This document shows positions 37,267 through 48,856 of a stretch of 64,000 nt of DNA, one piece after another. The translations under genes and the position numbers were made by a program. Where the stretch lies: contig OU015652.1 of assembly GCA_907165275.2 (NCBI GenBank), positions 13,345,001 to 13,409,000 on the forward strand, given 5' to 3'. The notes beneath the pieces were generated by a model. The model did not search any database, was not told where the DNA came from, and worked only from the letters and a program-made list of their open reading frames with translations. Source of the stretch: Zygaena filipendulae. Taxonomy: Eukaryota; Arthropoda; Insecta; Lepidoptera; Zygaenidae. Position 1 is the stretch's first letter. Every line of letters begins with the position of its first letter.

Positions 37267-40200
37267 CTGGAAGAATGTTTAAAATTTTCGTCTCAAACGA
37301 ATATCGAATACGATATCGAATGAAAAACGAGGGAAAACAATCGCAAAACTACGAGGTGTAGGAAGAAGATTGAACATGTGGATTTTCACGAATAAAAAAA
37401 AACATTATTTTATAGTATAAGAAAGAAAGAAAGAAAGAAAAGGCGTTTATTTGGAAACAGAGATACAACATAATTACAATTATTTTATACTTACTTTAGA
37501 ACCAAAAAAATTAAATACATAAAAATTATAGGTAATATAAAAAAAAAAAAAAAATATTATGAGTTCCGATGGCATTAGTTTGTGTGGTACGTCTCCATGG
37601 CCAATACGGTCACTGCCCCAGCATGTTGCTACGAGTGCGGGCGCTCCTAGCACTGATGTTCTGTCAGGCAGGACCAATCGGTCGGTCGGTTGTTTGGTCT
37701 GCGATCTTTTAACACTTACGGTGGCGACTGCCCGGCACGGCCTTGGGCTCGCCCTCGGGCGCCCTGTTGAAGGGGTTGTGGCGCTGGCCGCGCGGCGGCG
37801 CCCGGGGCTCCTCCGCCGCCGTCGCCACCGCCATCACGGCCGCCGCCTCCGCCGCCGCCTCGGCTGCCAACAGGTACTCGTGCTATTTAAAACTGCAGAT
37901 CGAATACCGCGCTGCTATTGGTTAATCCTGTGTACCGAAGCGCGTCAATGACGTCAGCAATGAAGGAGCGATCAACTTTAAACTTTATGACAATAGCACT
38001 TAAGACTGATTGTGAGCTGACTGCTTGCGCGCGCGCGACGAAATAAAAGGAAAACATGTAAAAACAAATATTGTGATTACCGATACTAGTAACTGAGTGA
38101 AATTCTAGCTTTGTCAATATATAGGGGATAACAAAACCTTTTTAATGAATCTAGTCTCGAATCTCAGTAGGTGATAAAAAAGAAACCTTCAGCCTCGTCC
38201 AGTTTCCTCTGCAGCTCGGCCACGATGAGCTTCATGTAGTCGTAGCCGGCGCACGCGAGGGCCTTCATCCACGCCTCCATGGCCGCCTGCGAGTTGCCGC
38301 ACATGTAATACGTGCGCCCGCCCTCGCAGTGGAACACTATCTTGAAACTGTACGCCTCTTCCTCTTCCGTCAGCTCTGAATTCGAGAGTACGATTAGAAA
38401 AATACAATAAATTTTAATTTGACTGTCGTGTACAGTCAGCACTAGAAATACAAAGTAGATTATCAGATATATTTTTTTTTCAATAAGTAATTGACACATG
38501 GTATTCAGAACTGCTCTACCACAGCTTTAGCTAGCATAGAGGGTATTTTCCACCATTCTTAAATTTTTAGAACAACTATAACCTATTTTCTTTTTCAGTG
38601 AATCAATAGTGATGAAACAAAGTTTCTATTCAAGGCAATTTAGAAATTGTGGTTCAGTTTTTTTTTGTATTAACCAGGAATCATACAGATCAAAAGTGCC
38701 TGTATACAATCGCATGTAATATTTCATATTATTAAGGTTTACAGTCAGTGTTGCCAACTATTGCGCCATAAATTATATTACCAGCAGCACAGTTTCATCA
38801 TAAAGTATGAAAAATCTATTACATTTTGGATAACAATTGAAAATTGTTTGACTCAAAGTAATTTCTAATTATTTTTCATAAAAACTTACATCTTGTACAT
38901 ATTGTTTGTTATTTGTACGCTGGAAGCAAAGCAAAGTACCCATAATGCAAACAACATTTCACTTTATTCAAACAACTATTTAGCTATAGCTGGTGGCAAT
39001 TTAGGTATATGATTTCATCGTCATTGATACCAAGATGTAATGTAGTCTGGACTTATATTAACTAGAAAAAATAGGTGGCGAGCTCAGTTAGATTTGATTT
39101 TTTTTTATAAATAATTTTGAAATTGTAAAAAAACTACTGTCATAAATTATACCATCGTTTCTGTCATCAATTATATCTTATTAAATACATTTCATAGATA
39201 GTGAAATTAAAGCTGGCAGAAGTCAGGATGGTGGGAGTTTTTATAAAAACAATTATTAAACTGTAACAAAATAAGCTATGCTACATCATTCCATCATCTT
39301 TTCAAGAATTATTTTTATGTTTTGTAAAGTATTTGTAAATATAAGGAAAAGGTGGCAGACGTCTACATCTTTGATTTTACTTGTAATATAAAAAAACAAT
39401 TATGACATATTAGGTCGGCAGCAAAGTCTTCTCGCATAGTAGTATGTGTGGTGTTTCGTCTTACACAGGTTTCTTTTCCATGCGAACCAGTACACTAATA
39501 ATATTAGTGAGTGTGTATTTATACTCTCTTGCAGCTATCCGAAGTTAGTAAAATTGTTCCGCCTTCGAAAAGACAGTGTCGATTTTTTCTGCCTTCTTCA
39601 TTTTTATACTTCTCCTAACTAATAGAAATATTAGACTTAAACGCAGAAACGATGTTATAATTTATTGTTGTTTTTTTTTCACATTTTTTCGACAATATAG
39701 AATATATGCAGCATCATCATGGTGGCAGAAGTATTTTTTTTATCTCTTATAATATAATTTCAACATTGATTCTATTCTGCCTGACGAAGAAATGAGTTAT
39801 CTTTTTATACATCATAATAACTATAAAAAAATTAATTACTCTAAAACACAGCAGGAAAACCTTCTGCCACTAGTATTAATATTTTTTTTATATTAAATAC
39901 AATTTATTAAGACTATCAACAGAAGCGATGATATTGTGTAAGAAACCTATTTTTTTCAACATTTTTGCAAGCTCCTATTTGATATTGCAGCAATTAATGA
40001 ATGGCAGAAATTGTTAATATTATCAACCTGGCAGAGACGATGAAATCATATAAAAACTACTGCCACCAGCTCCCTAGCTAATTGTCATGCCATTCACTAA
40101 GGCTAAGGTCACACAACAAAGAGCTTTGTTTGTTGCTAAAAGTCAAGCTACTCCCCGAGTGACTAATCCTAATGAACAGACTGTGACACCTAGTCTAGGT

Positions 40201-41272
40201 GCCTAGCTAGTCACCATGTGGTGTCAGTGGGAACTCAGGGAGTACCTTGGCTCTTAGCAATAAGCAAAGCTCTTTGTAGTGTGGCCTTAGCCTAACATAT
40301 AAGGCGGAACTAATTACTGAATAGAGATAAGAGAAAATAATGAATGTTTACCTCAGTGACTTTCTTTTATTTCTAAAATTATTAACTCTAGTACCTATTA
40401 AATATTAAACTTATTATATTTGATTTAGTATTCTGATCAAATGGAAAAGATTTAACCAAAAGTATATTAAGTTAATTTGCACACAGAATTACATTGAAAT
40501 TTATGAAAAAACAGACACTGTTGGGGCAAATTGTTTTATGATGAATTTATTATGTTTAGGCAGTTTCAACTTTTGAAGTACATTTTTTGATTGCTAGATA
40601 TTTTAAGTGTCAAAACATGCAAAATGGTTGTAATCAGAAAACCACCATGTTTCTAACTGCAACTGACAAATGATAGACACAAAAGATACATAATAGCAGT
40701 TTGATTGAAATTTCAACTATTGAATCCTATTTTTACAAGCTGTCCCCCACAGTTTCACCCGCACTAATTTCAAAGTTCCCACTGGAATTCCAGGATAAAA
40801 TATAGATATAAACCTGCCTCGTCAATCACTATCTATTGGTGAAAACCTCATGAAAATCTGTTCTGTAATTTTAAAGATCTAAGCATATATAGGGACAGAC
40901 AGCAGGAACTGTATCATAATAAAGATAAATTAATAGATGTGAATGAAATAATAAAGTATCTGCTTTTCATAAATTTTTATGATTCATTTTTGGAACATTT
41001 TCCTTATTTTTATCATTAGAGCAAGCTTCAACAAAAACCAGGCAGCAAAATCATGAGCGAATATTACCAATAGTGCATCCTTCAAGTATGATGACTCCGA
41101 CAGGCTCCTTGTCGCCTTTCTTCTCGAAGTAGAAGAGAAGGTTCCCTTTCAACACGAACCATCTCCTCTGGTAAGGCTTGCCGGTGTCTCCGCGCATTTC
41201 TAGCCAACCCTCGCGGTCCACCGGCGTGGACGATGAAGCGAAAGCGCACAAATTCTTGTCGTTAATCTTCAT
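37055..41272 (-). CDS. PHETA1/2: sesquipedalian (PHETA1/2-like) endosomal PH protein, 4 exons
   Basis: Joined on the - strand: 41272-41068, 38375-38187, 37863-37720 and 37266-37055, giving 249 residues plus stop, the size of human PHETA1. All introns are GT/AG and phase 1. PH domain at residues about 20-125: DREGWLEMRGDTGKPYQRRW FVLKGNLLFYFEKKGDKEPVG, then VIILEGCTIELTEEEEAYSF KIVF and the closing helix AAMEAWMKALACAGYDYMK. A disordered Ala/Pro-rich exon follows, then SFREIHTAFGRNV at 194-206, which fits the F&H motif (F195, H199) that binds OCRL and INPP5B in this family. The family acts on endosomes in receptor recycling. Recognition is strong; localisation and binding are inferred from the family. 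Confidence 0.92.
37105..37165. repeat. coding (CCCGCT)n-type hexamer repeat
   Basis: About ten copies of a CCCGCT/GCCGCT unit, read on the - strand as alternating Arg-Glu in the PHETA C-terminal tail. Likely to vary in length between individuals. Confidence 0.8.
37267..37719 (-). other. PHETA1/2: PHETA intron 3
   Basis: Contains a GAAA-rich tract (37418-37440), a 15-A run near 37540 and sequence at 37560-37680 resembling the end of a dispersed repeat. No coding signal. Confidence 0.5.
37720..37863 (-). CDS. PHETA1/2: PHETA exon 3 (Ala/Pro-rich linker)
   Basis: Reads AEAAAEAAAVMAVATAAEEP RAPPRGQRHNPFNRAPEGEP KAVPGSRH. Acceptor 37864-37865 and donor GTAAGT at 37719-37714 on the - strand. It contains NPF (residues 166-168 region), a possible EH-domain ligand; that role is inference. 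Confidence 0.85.
38187..38375 (-). CDS. PHETA1/2: PHETA exon 2 (second half of PH domain)
   Basis: Reads ELTEEEEAYSFKIVFHCEGG then RTYYMCGNSQAAMEAWMKAL ACAGYDYMKLIVAELQRKLD EAE. The Trp of the C-terminal PH helix is present. Acceptor 38376-38377, donor GTTTCT at 38186. Confidence 0.92.
38981..40080. mobile_element. 1.1-kb TIR element with 3-bp target duplication
   Basis: Ends TAGCTATAGCTGGTGGCA (left) and TAGCTAGGGAGCTGGTGGCA (right, read inward) with shared inner 'atatgatttcatcgtc' make imperfect TIRs of about 45 bp. ATT flanks both sides. No open transposase; the interior repeats a GGCAGAAG-like motif. A 113-bp relative sits at 41558-41670. Confidence 0.75.
40100..40293. mobile_element. 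MITE with ~40-bp inverted ends
   Basis: Left 'aggctaaggtcacac' then 'acaaagagctttg', and right reverse complement 'aggctaaggccacac' then 'tacaaagagctttg', form long imperfect TIRs. Non-coding. Confidence 0.75.
40735..40925 (-). repeat. Helitron-like (Lep1-type) element, diverged
   Basis: Reverse orientation: 'agctgtcccccacagtttca' at the left, 'gttcccactggaattcc' and 'atgaaaatctgttctgtaat' within. The terminal CTAG is mutated. Confidence 0.5.
41068..41272 (-). CDS. PHETA1/2: PHETA exon 1 (start codon, first half of PH domain)
   Basis: ATG at 41272-41270. Reads MKINDKNLCAFASSSTPVDR EGWLEMRGDTGKPYQRRWFV LKGNLLFYFEKKGDKEPVGV IILEGCTI. The MKINEK-like start followed closely by the PH domain is the family arrangement, which supports this start. 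Donor GTAATA at 41067. Confidence 0.93.
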
Positions 41273-41557
41273 ATTACCTCAGTTTCACCGATTTTATGAC
41301 AGCGGACATGAAAATTTCACCGATGCGATTGTATTTAAGGTTTTTTTTGTTTATCAATCTCTTTCGTTAGTCGTTACTCATAAGGTATCAAATATCAATG
41401 TCATTTACCTTCTCTCTGATCAATGTTACTTTTGCTGGGAAATACTTTCACATTTCAAAAACATAGGAAAAACTATTTCAGCTGTGCTTCCATTGATTAA
41501 TGGCTTTCTTCATTTTTTGTTTTTTGGGTTTTTTGATTTTTTTCAATACAAGTCAGT

Positions 41558-41670
41558 TAGCTAGGGAGCTGGCGGCAATTTAGGTATAAGATTTCATGGT
41601 CGTTGATACCAAGACGTAATGTAGGCTGGACTTATATTAACTAGAAAAAATAGGTGGCGCTCCCTAGCTA
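41558..41670. mobile_element. 113-bp MITE related to the 1.1-kb TIR element
   Basis: Ends TAGCTAGGGAGC and GCTCCCTAGCTA are perfect inverted repeats, flanked by AGT on both sides (41555-41557, 41671-41673). Its body 'ggcaatttaggtat', 'cgttgatacca' and 'ttatattaactag' matches 38995-39075. About 290 bp upstream of the PHETA start codon. Confidence 0.85.
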
Positions 41671-42160
41671 AGTAGTCACACACAACAGCACACAACAAAA
41701 CCAAAACAAATTTAACATGTCATTGTCAGCTGTCACTTGTCAAAGTCAACAAATTCGCACTAAGAAATTCAATCACATTCATAAACATAATCACATTCAA
41801 CCACAAACTACTTAGAGATACATGCATTCAACTTCACTATAAACTAAAACTAAACTTAACATAACCTAATAATAACCATAGAAATATGAAACAAATGGTT
41901 TATCTTTATAATAATAATTATTTATATTGTACATTCTTTTCTTAGGGAGTATGCTCAGAACAATAACTGTTATTGTTCTGAGGGATTATCACATCAATCT
42001 TTCTGAATCTGTTCATATTCTGTCCTAACTCTAGGGCAGTGTAATCGCGTTGTAAGTCTAGTTAATTTGTGCTTCACACTGTCAAAATGTCATGTGCAAA
42101 GCGGCGTTGTCGTCCTCAGAAGAATAATTGTTCTGAGTCGTCGTCGTACTCCACAGAGTA
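41671..42160. promoter_or_regulatory. PHETA1/2: candidate PHETA promoter region
   Basis: The interval upstream of PHETA on the - strand. It has a perfect hairpin CTCAGAACAATAA-ctg-TTATTGTTCTGAG (41953-41981) and a weaker copy near 42117. No TATA box was identified. Promoter assignment is by position only. Confidence 0.25.
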
Positions 42161-42165
42161 CTTTA

Positions 42166-42397
42166 TCTAATATATATATAAATCACGTGTCACGTTGTTT
42201 GTCCGCGATGGACTCCGAAACTACGGAACGGATTTTGATAAAATTTTGCAACCATTTATAATATGGTCCAACTTAAAAGATAGGATAGTTTTTATCCCGG
42301 AATTCCCTCGGGAACTGAAGGACATAGAGTACTTTTTTCCCGCAACCTCCGCGGGAACTCCGAAATTACGGCGGATGAAATCGCGGGGGACAGCTAG
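42166..42397 (+). mobile_element. Helitron-like (Lep1-type) element, tandem copy 1
   Basis: Starts 'tctaatatatatataaatc', has 'gatggactccgaaactac', 'aattccctcgggaactg' and the terminal block 'ccgcgggaactccgaaatta', ending CTAG at 42394-42397. About 97% identical to the next copy. Confidence 0.75.
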
Positions 42398-42403
42398 TAT
42401 ATA

Positions 42404-42633
42404 TCTAATATATATGAATCACGTGTCACGTTGTCTGTCCGCGATGGACTCCGAAACTACTGAACGGATTTTGATAAAATTTTGCAACCATTTATAATAT
42501 AGTCCAACTTAAAAGATAGGATAGTTTTTATCCCGGAATTCCCTCGGGAACTGAAGGACATAGAGTACTTTTTTCCCGCAACCTCCGCGGGAACTCCGAA
42601 ATTACCGCGGATGAAATTGCGGGGGACAGCTAG
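42404..42633 (+). mobile_element. Helitron-like (Lep1-type) element, tandem copy 2
   Basis: Begins six bases after the CTAG of copy 1 and ends CTAG at 42630-42633. Only about seven single-base differences from copy 1 over some 230 bp. Confidence 0.75.
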
Positions 42634-44040
42634 TATCTATATATATATCGTACTCCCGTACTCGTCGTCGTCGTACGCATACGTACGTACGTCATACTAC
42701 AACGGCCCGAAATTGCGCTACTTACCGTGTACTTACCTACGTTACAAAAAATTACGTTAAGCTACGTCCAAACTTACAAAATAAACTTGTTTTGATTATA
42801 TTAATGTCAGTTTAAATCTATTTTATGCGAATTTGAGGCAAACATTCAATAAATTTGGCATTTATTTTGAACGTTTATTCGTTTTCTCGTAGACCTATGG
42901 CTGGGTTGCAGAATTCTCATTGGGTAGATTTCGTTTTCGTTTTCGGTATAAAAATCTTAACCATGATTTAATGCTTGAAAACTATGTCGTTTATTACATA
43001 TAGTTCTTCGTCCTTCTGCTCACAGAACAGCCAGAACAGCAATATGTATTTGGGCAACCTATTTTCTGTCTATTGCCAACCAGTGGTTAGGCACAGTCAA
43101 CATTAAAAATCCGTAATCACTTGTCATTATTCGTTGTGTAAGTTTTTTTTTTTTTTATAGAAAAAAGTACAAAATTTTTACAGAGTCCGACACAAAAACC
43201 CAGCAGGGTTTATTTCGTGTCACATCTGGCATTAGATACAATACATATGTACTTACAAAAAGAAGATTGAACCAGTGAATATGTGTACTTTGCGTTGAAC
43301 TACGTACTGATACTGACTGTCCAATCCAAATACACTACAATCAACAATAGTTCATTTCTTTACAAAAACTCATAATACAGTAAAATAAGTAAATAAAAGA
43401 TTGCGTATAAATATTATGTAATATTTTATTCATAATTATCATTATTTTTACAATTATTTATAAAGTTATTAATATCAAGTATTACGCTAAATTTGTTTTA
43501 CGAATATCTAACGATTGCTCCGTTTAGAAAAGTTTTGATTTCCACATCAACCATCAGATTTTGACCGCAAAGGCAATATGACAAACTTGTGACGTCTATT
43601 TACAGTACAATCCCAATTACCTAATAAAATGACAAATTCACAATAACAAAAACACATAAGGTCAAAAACTTATTTATACTTATAAAATAAAAACTACTTA
43701 CATACAAAACTCGCTCAACAACTGTACAAAATTACATCTAAACGAGTGGTTTCTTTGAATCGCCCGGTGAATTATGGGCGAAGTCGGCGCATCTAACTAT
43801 ACTAACGGTAATCAAACCACTACACACAATCATATCTTCACTTACTACAATATTTACAAAAAGATCGATTTGTTTTTTACAATAAAACAAAATAATAATA
43901 AAAACAAAAACCAATAAACATTTTATACAACATCATAAAATATTCACAAAATGCTGTAACACATTCATAAAACATTTTCATTTTTAAATATTATACTAGT
44001 TAGTCACAATTTTTTGCAGCTGAGACTGCCTCGAATAAGG

Positions 44041-44110
44041 GTCGATTCAGACTGACTAGTTAATATTTTTTAAATAAACCTAAGCCCACAAGATAACAGT
44101 CTGAATCGAC
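44041..44110. repeat. 70-bp inverted repeat
   Basis: GTCGATTCAGACTG (44041-44054) and its exact reverse complement (44097-44110) enclose an AT-rich loop. Small MITE or transcript hairpin. Confidence 0.65.
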
Positions 44111-47100
44111 TTTCAAGTCGGACACGGCATAAAATGACGTGCAAGTTTGATTCACAGTAGAGCGGAATTTTTAATGGATTCATAATAAAACACGATATCG
44201 TAAAATTTACTCCATAAAATTAAATGCATTACGATGAAACAACAAATAACGCCTTTAAAAATAACGTGATAATTTACTTAATTCAAGGTTTTTTTTTGTT
44301 TTTTTTTTTCAGTTTCTAGAGAAGCGGTACAAAAAATGCTAATAAACTTTACTGAGAATTGACTATTTACTTTATTTTGCGGAAGATTTTTTGTTTCAGA
44401 TGTGGGGGACGACCGAGCAGTAAAACCAATTCGAATTTATTGAAATGTAACAAGATTAGATAACGTTAATAATAAACCGAAATTTTCCCCCATGTGTTTT
44501 TATCTCGATATAGGTTTAACTTTAACTAGAGGTGAGAATTCATACCATACATTGAAGAAGATATTTCAATGAAAATGTAGTGAATTCAAAACTATTTTTA
44601 TATACGAATATCATCTAAAAACTATTCAAAGGAATGGAACGGGGTATTCGTAGATTTCAAACTTTGTTTCATCGTAATCGGTCCACGCAAAGATGGGGGA
44701 ATTTGAGAATTTCAAACGTCAATCGTAAAATACGTCACGCCAGCGACGCCACGGGTAAAGTTAGTAAAAAGTAACGCTAAACAATAAATATAAATATTGA
44801 GTACATTAAAAAAAAACATGATCTTTAAAAATCACACTTTTCCCATGCCTACTTGAAATTATTTACATAATCATTTTCACAGCACACAACTGCCTACAAC
44901 TTAAGGTATTTTCGTTTATTGATATATTAAAATAGAAAACTTTCATATTTCATTAATTTTAAATAATCACTAGACATGATAGAGATTCGGCGACGCATCT
45001 TCGCCATATTTGAAGTTCTTTTTACATTGTCTATTTATTGGTTTAAAACATGACTGCGGCTATTCTTCCTGTAACTCTCTAAACCTAAAACCTCGGCATT
45101 GAAATCCAATGGGGATGAAAACTGTCAATTAGTGCCACTTAGAGGGCGACAAGATCTGTCAATATACATAGAAACTGATGTTAGTATATTTTCCTTGTTT
45201 TCACTAGTTAAATAAATTATTATTACAAATACATCATGAAACTAATTAAATAACTCTACAAAGCTAAACCAATGCTAACAAATTCAAAAAGGCCAATAAT
45301 CAGTTGTGTTTTGACAAGTAACTAATACACAGCGCCGTCTGCCTGAAAGTTTTTGGTAATATTCCCCATTGGAATTTCTAACAAAATTTTAATTTAGAGA
45401 GCACGTCCGAATATCTAACAGTACGATGTAGATACAAATGCTACAAAATTTCTATGGGAATGAGGGAGGCTCGTTTTATGTCTATTTTACAATCTAAACC
45501 GTAAGCTATTGGTGTCACTAGAAGTTACATAATGTATAGAGCTGAGTGTTTTTTTTTTCTCTATTTCATCATCCTGTAGGGAGGATAAAATATTTTCTAA
45601 CAAATTCGATATTTCATAATTACATTTAGAATGTTTACATCCTATACGCACTGACGAAGCACAGTTTTGATATAAAAAGACCTACATTTATATATTACTA
45701 TAATTATTTACGAGAAAATTTGCACTAATCATTCTGCGCTATCGTCAGGTGCTGTATGGATCTGCTGAGTTACTTCTGATTTTGAGCTTTTTTGTTCCCA
45801 TTACACGATTATAACTGTACGGTCTTCAACTAAACTACTAACTTTTTCGCTTCACTGGCCGGCTACGACAGAAGCTGTTGCACTTTTGTTGGCAACTGTA
45901 CAAAACTTTAATTAACGCTTGTATAGAAGGATTTCATTTGCCTAGCAGTAAAATGCCCTATAAAAATTAAAGTTTTAAAAATCATAAAAAAATATTGATA
46001 ATAAATAATTAGTAGAAAAGAAAGTATAAAAAAAATCACATAAAAATGTAGAAACACATGTTTAGTGAACCCTGTTTAAAAATAAACGGCCATCAGAAAT
46101 AAGCAAGGCATCTTTACAGAATTTGAAAATTTCAGCATTTGAAACTAACAATAAATTATCACGAACATAAAAAAAATATATAATATATGATACATCTAAA
46201 CGCTAACCATATCTAACTTTGGTACTCGATACCGGTTTTTATACAATAAAAATGGGATGATACGTGATAGTAATAACAATAATTACACGTTTATATTCAA
46301 TAATATGTACAATTGTACACAAATATTTATAATAAAGAAAATAAAACATCAAGATTTTTCCCCAAAGTAAAAATATAATATAAAAATGTCATTTATAATT
46401 TTGGTGTTGCTGATTCGTCAAAAGAAAACTGCTATTATATTATTTGAGAGACTGTAATATAATCCCTTATCCGACAATATGTAACTAAAGATACATTTAA
46501 TAAGGTTCTATCTAGTACATTGAAGACTTATTAATTTGTATATTTTTCTATCAGTTTTATGGAAGGCCATTGCTGATCGCCTACATTGAATAGATATGAG
46601 CTAATAATAATTAATCTTGCTTTGAATACATGTTACCGAATCGAACTAGTAATTTATCTTTTGTTAGTAAATTATATCATTTCACAAGTGTTGAGCCTCA
46701 TTTCTTTTTTGTGTAAGTTCATCAACTACATGTTTTTAGAATTTTATATAGCCAGCTTGTCGCGCATTATTTTAAAAGTTTTAAAACAAATATGTCTGAA
46801 TCTCTAAACAAAATGAGGTCAAATAACATTTCGTACGGAGTGAGATCAAGGAAGTATGAAACTATTATTACGATGAAAGACGTAAAATGGAAGTTGAAAT
46901 TGCATACAAATTATCTTTGTAATACGTTTTTTTTTTTTTTAATTTGTGTCATTTTGTCACGATTATTTAAACAAAATTATTGCCAAAATAGATTTCGACA
47001 CCGATATAAAATTGCTTAGTTCATATTGCATTGTCAAAGTTGCTGACAGATATGCTATTGGGAATATTTCGCATGATTTGTCTAACGGGGAATGGTCTGT

Positions 47101-47747
47101 TTTATTCAGAATGAAGAAATATTACATATCATTAAACCGTTACAATAAATTGTTTCTCTCAATATTACATACAATAAATTAACCGCACCTCTTTTACCAC
47201 ACATTCTGAATTTTTACTTTAAAAACTGCATTTTTAGTTTTTACTGATCTATAGCTTCGAAGACAAGATTAGATTTCACGGGTTTCTGAAGAGGCACATG
47301 GTCCTCTTGGGGCCATTTTCAATTTACGATCTATATTATCGGGGAACTTGAAATAAATCGAATATCTAGATTTATTTGCCGTATCTAAGGCGTTCTGTTT
47401 TCACAAGCGCATTATTATATAATTTCAAAACAACATTTATTTGCGCCCGCTCAGTGTACAATTGTATTTTGTTGAGGGTTGGAGCAGTCAACGTGTGAGA
47501 GAACGAGCACGCGATTTCAGACTTTAAAGCTATGGCTTTAAGGCTGGAGACTTTTGTAAATGACTGTGCGTACAATATTTATTTATGTATAAAAATTAAA
47601 TAAGCTCTCATAGATTCGGTCACCTCGTTAAAAAGACGGAACACATGGTGTTATTATAAATTGACGATAACTATCATTTACTATACTGTATTTAGTGGCT
47701 AGACGCGATCTGGAACAAAGTGTAAATACCCGACCAGATATAATTGT

Positions 47748-47899
47748 CCCTGTTTTCCAACTACAGAGCATAATAGAGCATAATGCGACTCAGTGGCGCA
47801 CAATGCCGAATTGTGCTAATTCTTTCATACTAATTGCTTTAGTTGAAACATTCAACGTTGAGCATTATGCCGCTTTAGTGGTGTAATTGGAAAACAGGG
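47748..47899. mobile_element. 152-bp MITE-like element
   Basis: CCCTGTTTTCCAACTAC (47748-47764) and reverse complement CCCTGTTTTCCAATTAC (47883-47899), one mismatch. The interior contains 'gcataatgc...gcattatgc' pairs. Confidence 0.65.
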
Positions 47900-48119
47900 T
47901 GTGACTTTATAACCCCTTGTGTGCGATTCTCGCAGCTAATTAGGACCCCTATACAAGACAAGAGCCGCTGGAGCGCTTTGTAGTTCTTAATAAGGGCAGT
48001 TAATTAAAACACTAATTATTATCACTTCAGGTCGTGGAAATAGAATTTTTTATCGAGAATTTTTATTCTTCTAGTCGAAAGCGTCACTGTGACAAAGTGT
48101 CACTGGCCTACTGTACACT

Positions 48120-48265
48120 TCACATGACCCTCATTCACATGGCCAAAACGCGAGTCCCAAAAACAATCCCAAACGCTCCAGATGCCAAAATATTAGAACA
48201 CGAGAAAAAGGAGGTGGCACGTTATGTTAACGCGACGTCTTGTGGTCATAGTAAATAAGGGCCAT
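48120..48265. repeat. dispersed repeat, copy 2
   Basis: Shares 'cgctccagatgccaaaat' and flanking sequence with 13371-13430. Its right edge 'ggtcatagtaaataagggcc' is the reverse complement of the sequence left of copy 1 ('ggcccttattctctatgacc', one run of changes), suggesting an inverted-repeat element about 145 bp long. Confidence 0.5.
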
Positions 48266-48272
48266 GCTTCCT

Positions 48273-48414
48273 TAGCCAAGTTGACAATCTCAACCAACCA
48301 AGTAACGCATAGAAAAGTAAGGTCCAATAAAAAGTCCAGCTTTGCGTGACATGACGACGATTCCGTTCTTTATTTTTCTGTGTTATGGATTATTATAGAT
48401 TGTCAACTTGGCTA
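48273..48414. mobile_element. 142-bp MITE, 'agccaagttgacaa' ends
   Basis: TAGCCAAGTTGACAATCT (48273-48290) with its reverse complement at 48397-48414. A second related right end, 'ttgtcaacttggcta', is at 48629-48643 after a similar 'gtgacatgacgac...gattattatag' body, so two related copies are adjacent. Confidence 0.7.
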
Positions 48415-48723
48415 ACGGCCGCACTCTGAATCGTTTTATTGGTTAAAGATTTTGAAAATAAAACTTCCGCATTCAGTGACGTTCATTGAATTAATGTTAA
48501 TTGGCATTTAACTAAATTTAATCTAATTATTATCATTAAAACGACTCTGACTCTGCAGCCGTAACGAGGGTAGAACGTGACATGACGACTCGTCACTTAG
48601 TTTTCTATGCATCAACGATTATTATAGGTTGTCAACTTGGCTATGGAGGTGGGTGGGCAACGTGCTCGGTGCAGGTTCAGCGGGGCGAGGGGCGGGTTGC
48701 CGGGGCGAGGTGGGCGCTGCGGC

Positions 48724-48856
48724 TCAGCCCAGCGCCGCCGCCGTGTGGTACAGCTGCATGAGCACCTGCACGTGCAGCGGCAGGCACGACAGCCGGTCGT
48801 GCGTGCTGCCGTCCAGCGCCAGCCACGACAGCGCGTTGTAGCCTTCCAACACGTAT
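48724..48856 (-). CDS. MED13: MED13 terminal exon
   Basis: Reads [46 protein letters not shown] at 48726-48724. Matches the vertebrate end V-L-E-Q-Y-N-A-L-S-W...R-x-S-C-L-P-[VI]-H. Acceptor 48857-48858. Confidence 0.97.

Larger units (their letters stand above)
38376..41067 (-). other. PHETA1/2: PHETA intron 1
   Basis: 2.7 kb holding a 1.1-kb TIR element (38981-40080), a 194-bp MITE (40100-40293) and a Helitron-like fragment (40735-40925). Remaining sequence is AT-rich with nothing supported. Confidence 0.7.
42640..48723 (-). other. AT-rich interval; probable MED13 3' UTR in part
   Basis: No supported gene. On the - strand it follows the MED13 stop (48724); Mediator subunit 13 genes often have long 3' UTRs. 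TTTATT (AATAAA on -) is frequent, for example near 43424 and 43210. It holds short inverted-repeat elements at 44041, 47748 and 48120-48645. The rest (43100-47700) is AT-rich without recognisable repeats or frames; UTR extent is inference. Confidence 0.45.

Noticed and set aside
41953..41981. Perfect 13-bp hairpin near the PHETA promoter as a microRNA precursor
   Set aside because: The stem is too short and the loop only three bases, unlike an animal pre-microRNA.
46586..47182. Overlapping small + strand frames in the AT-rich interval after MED13
   Set aside because: Ile/Leu/Tyr/Asn-rich by composition, with no splice structure or similarity; probably MED13 3' UTR or intergenic.
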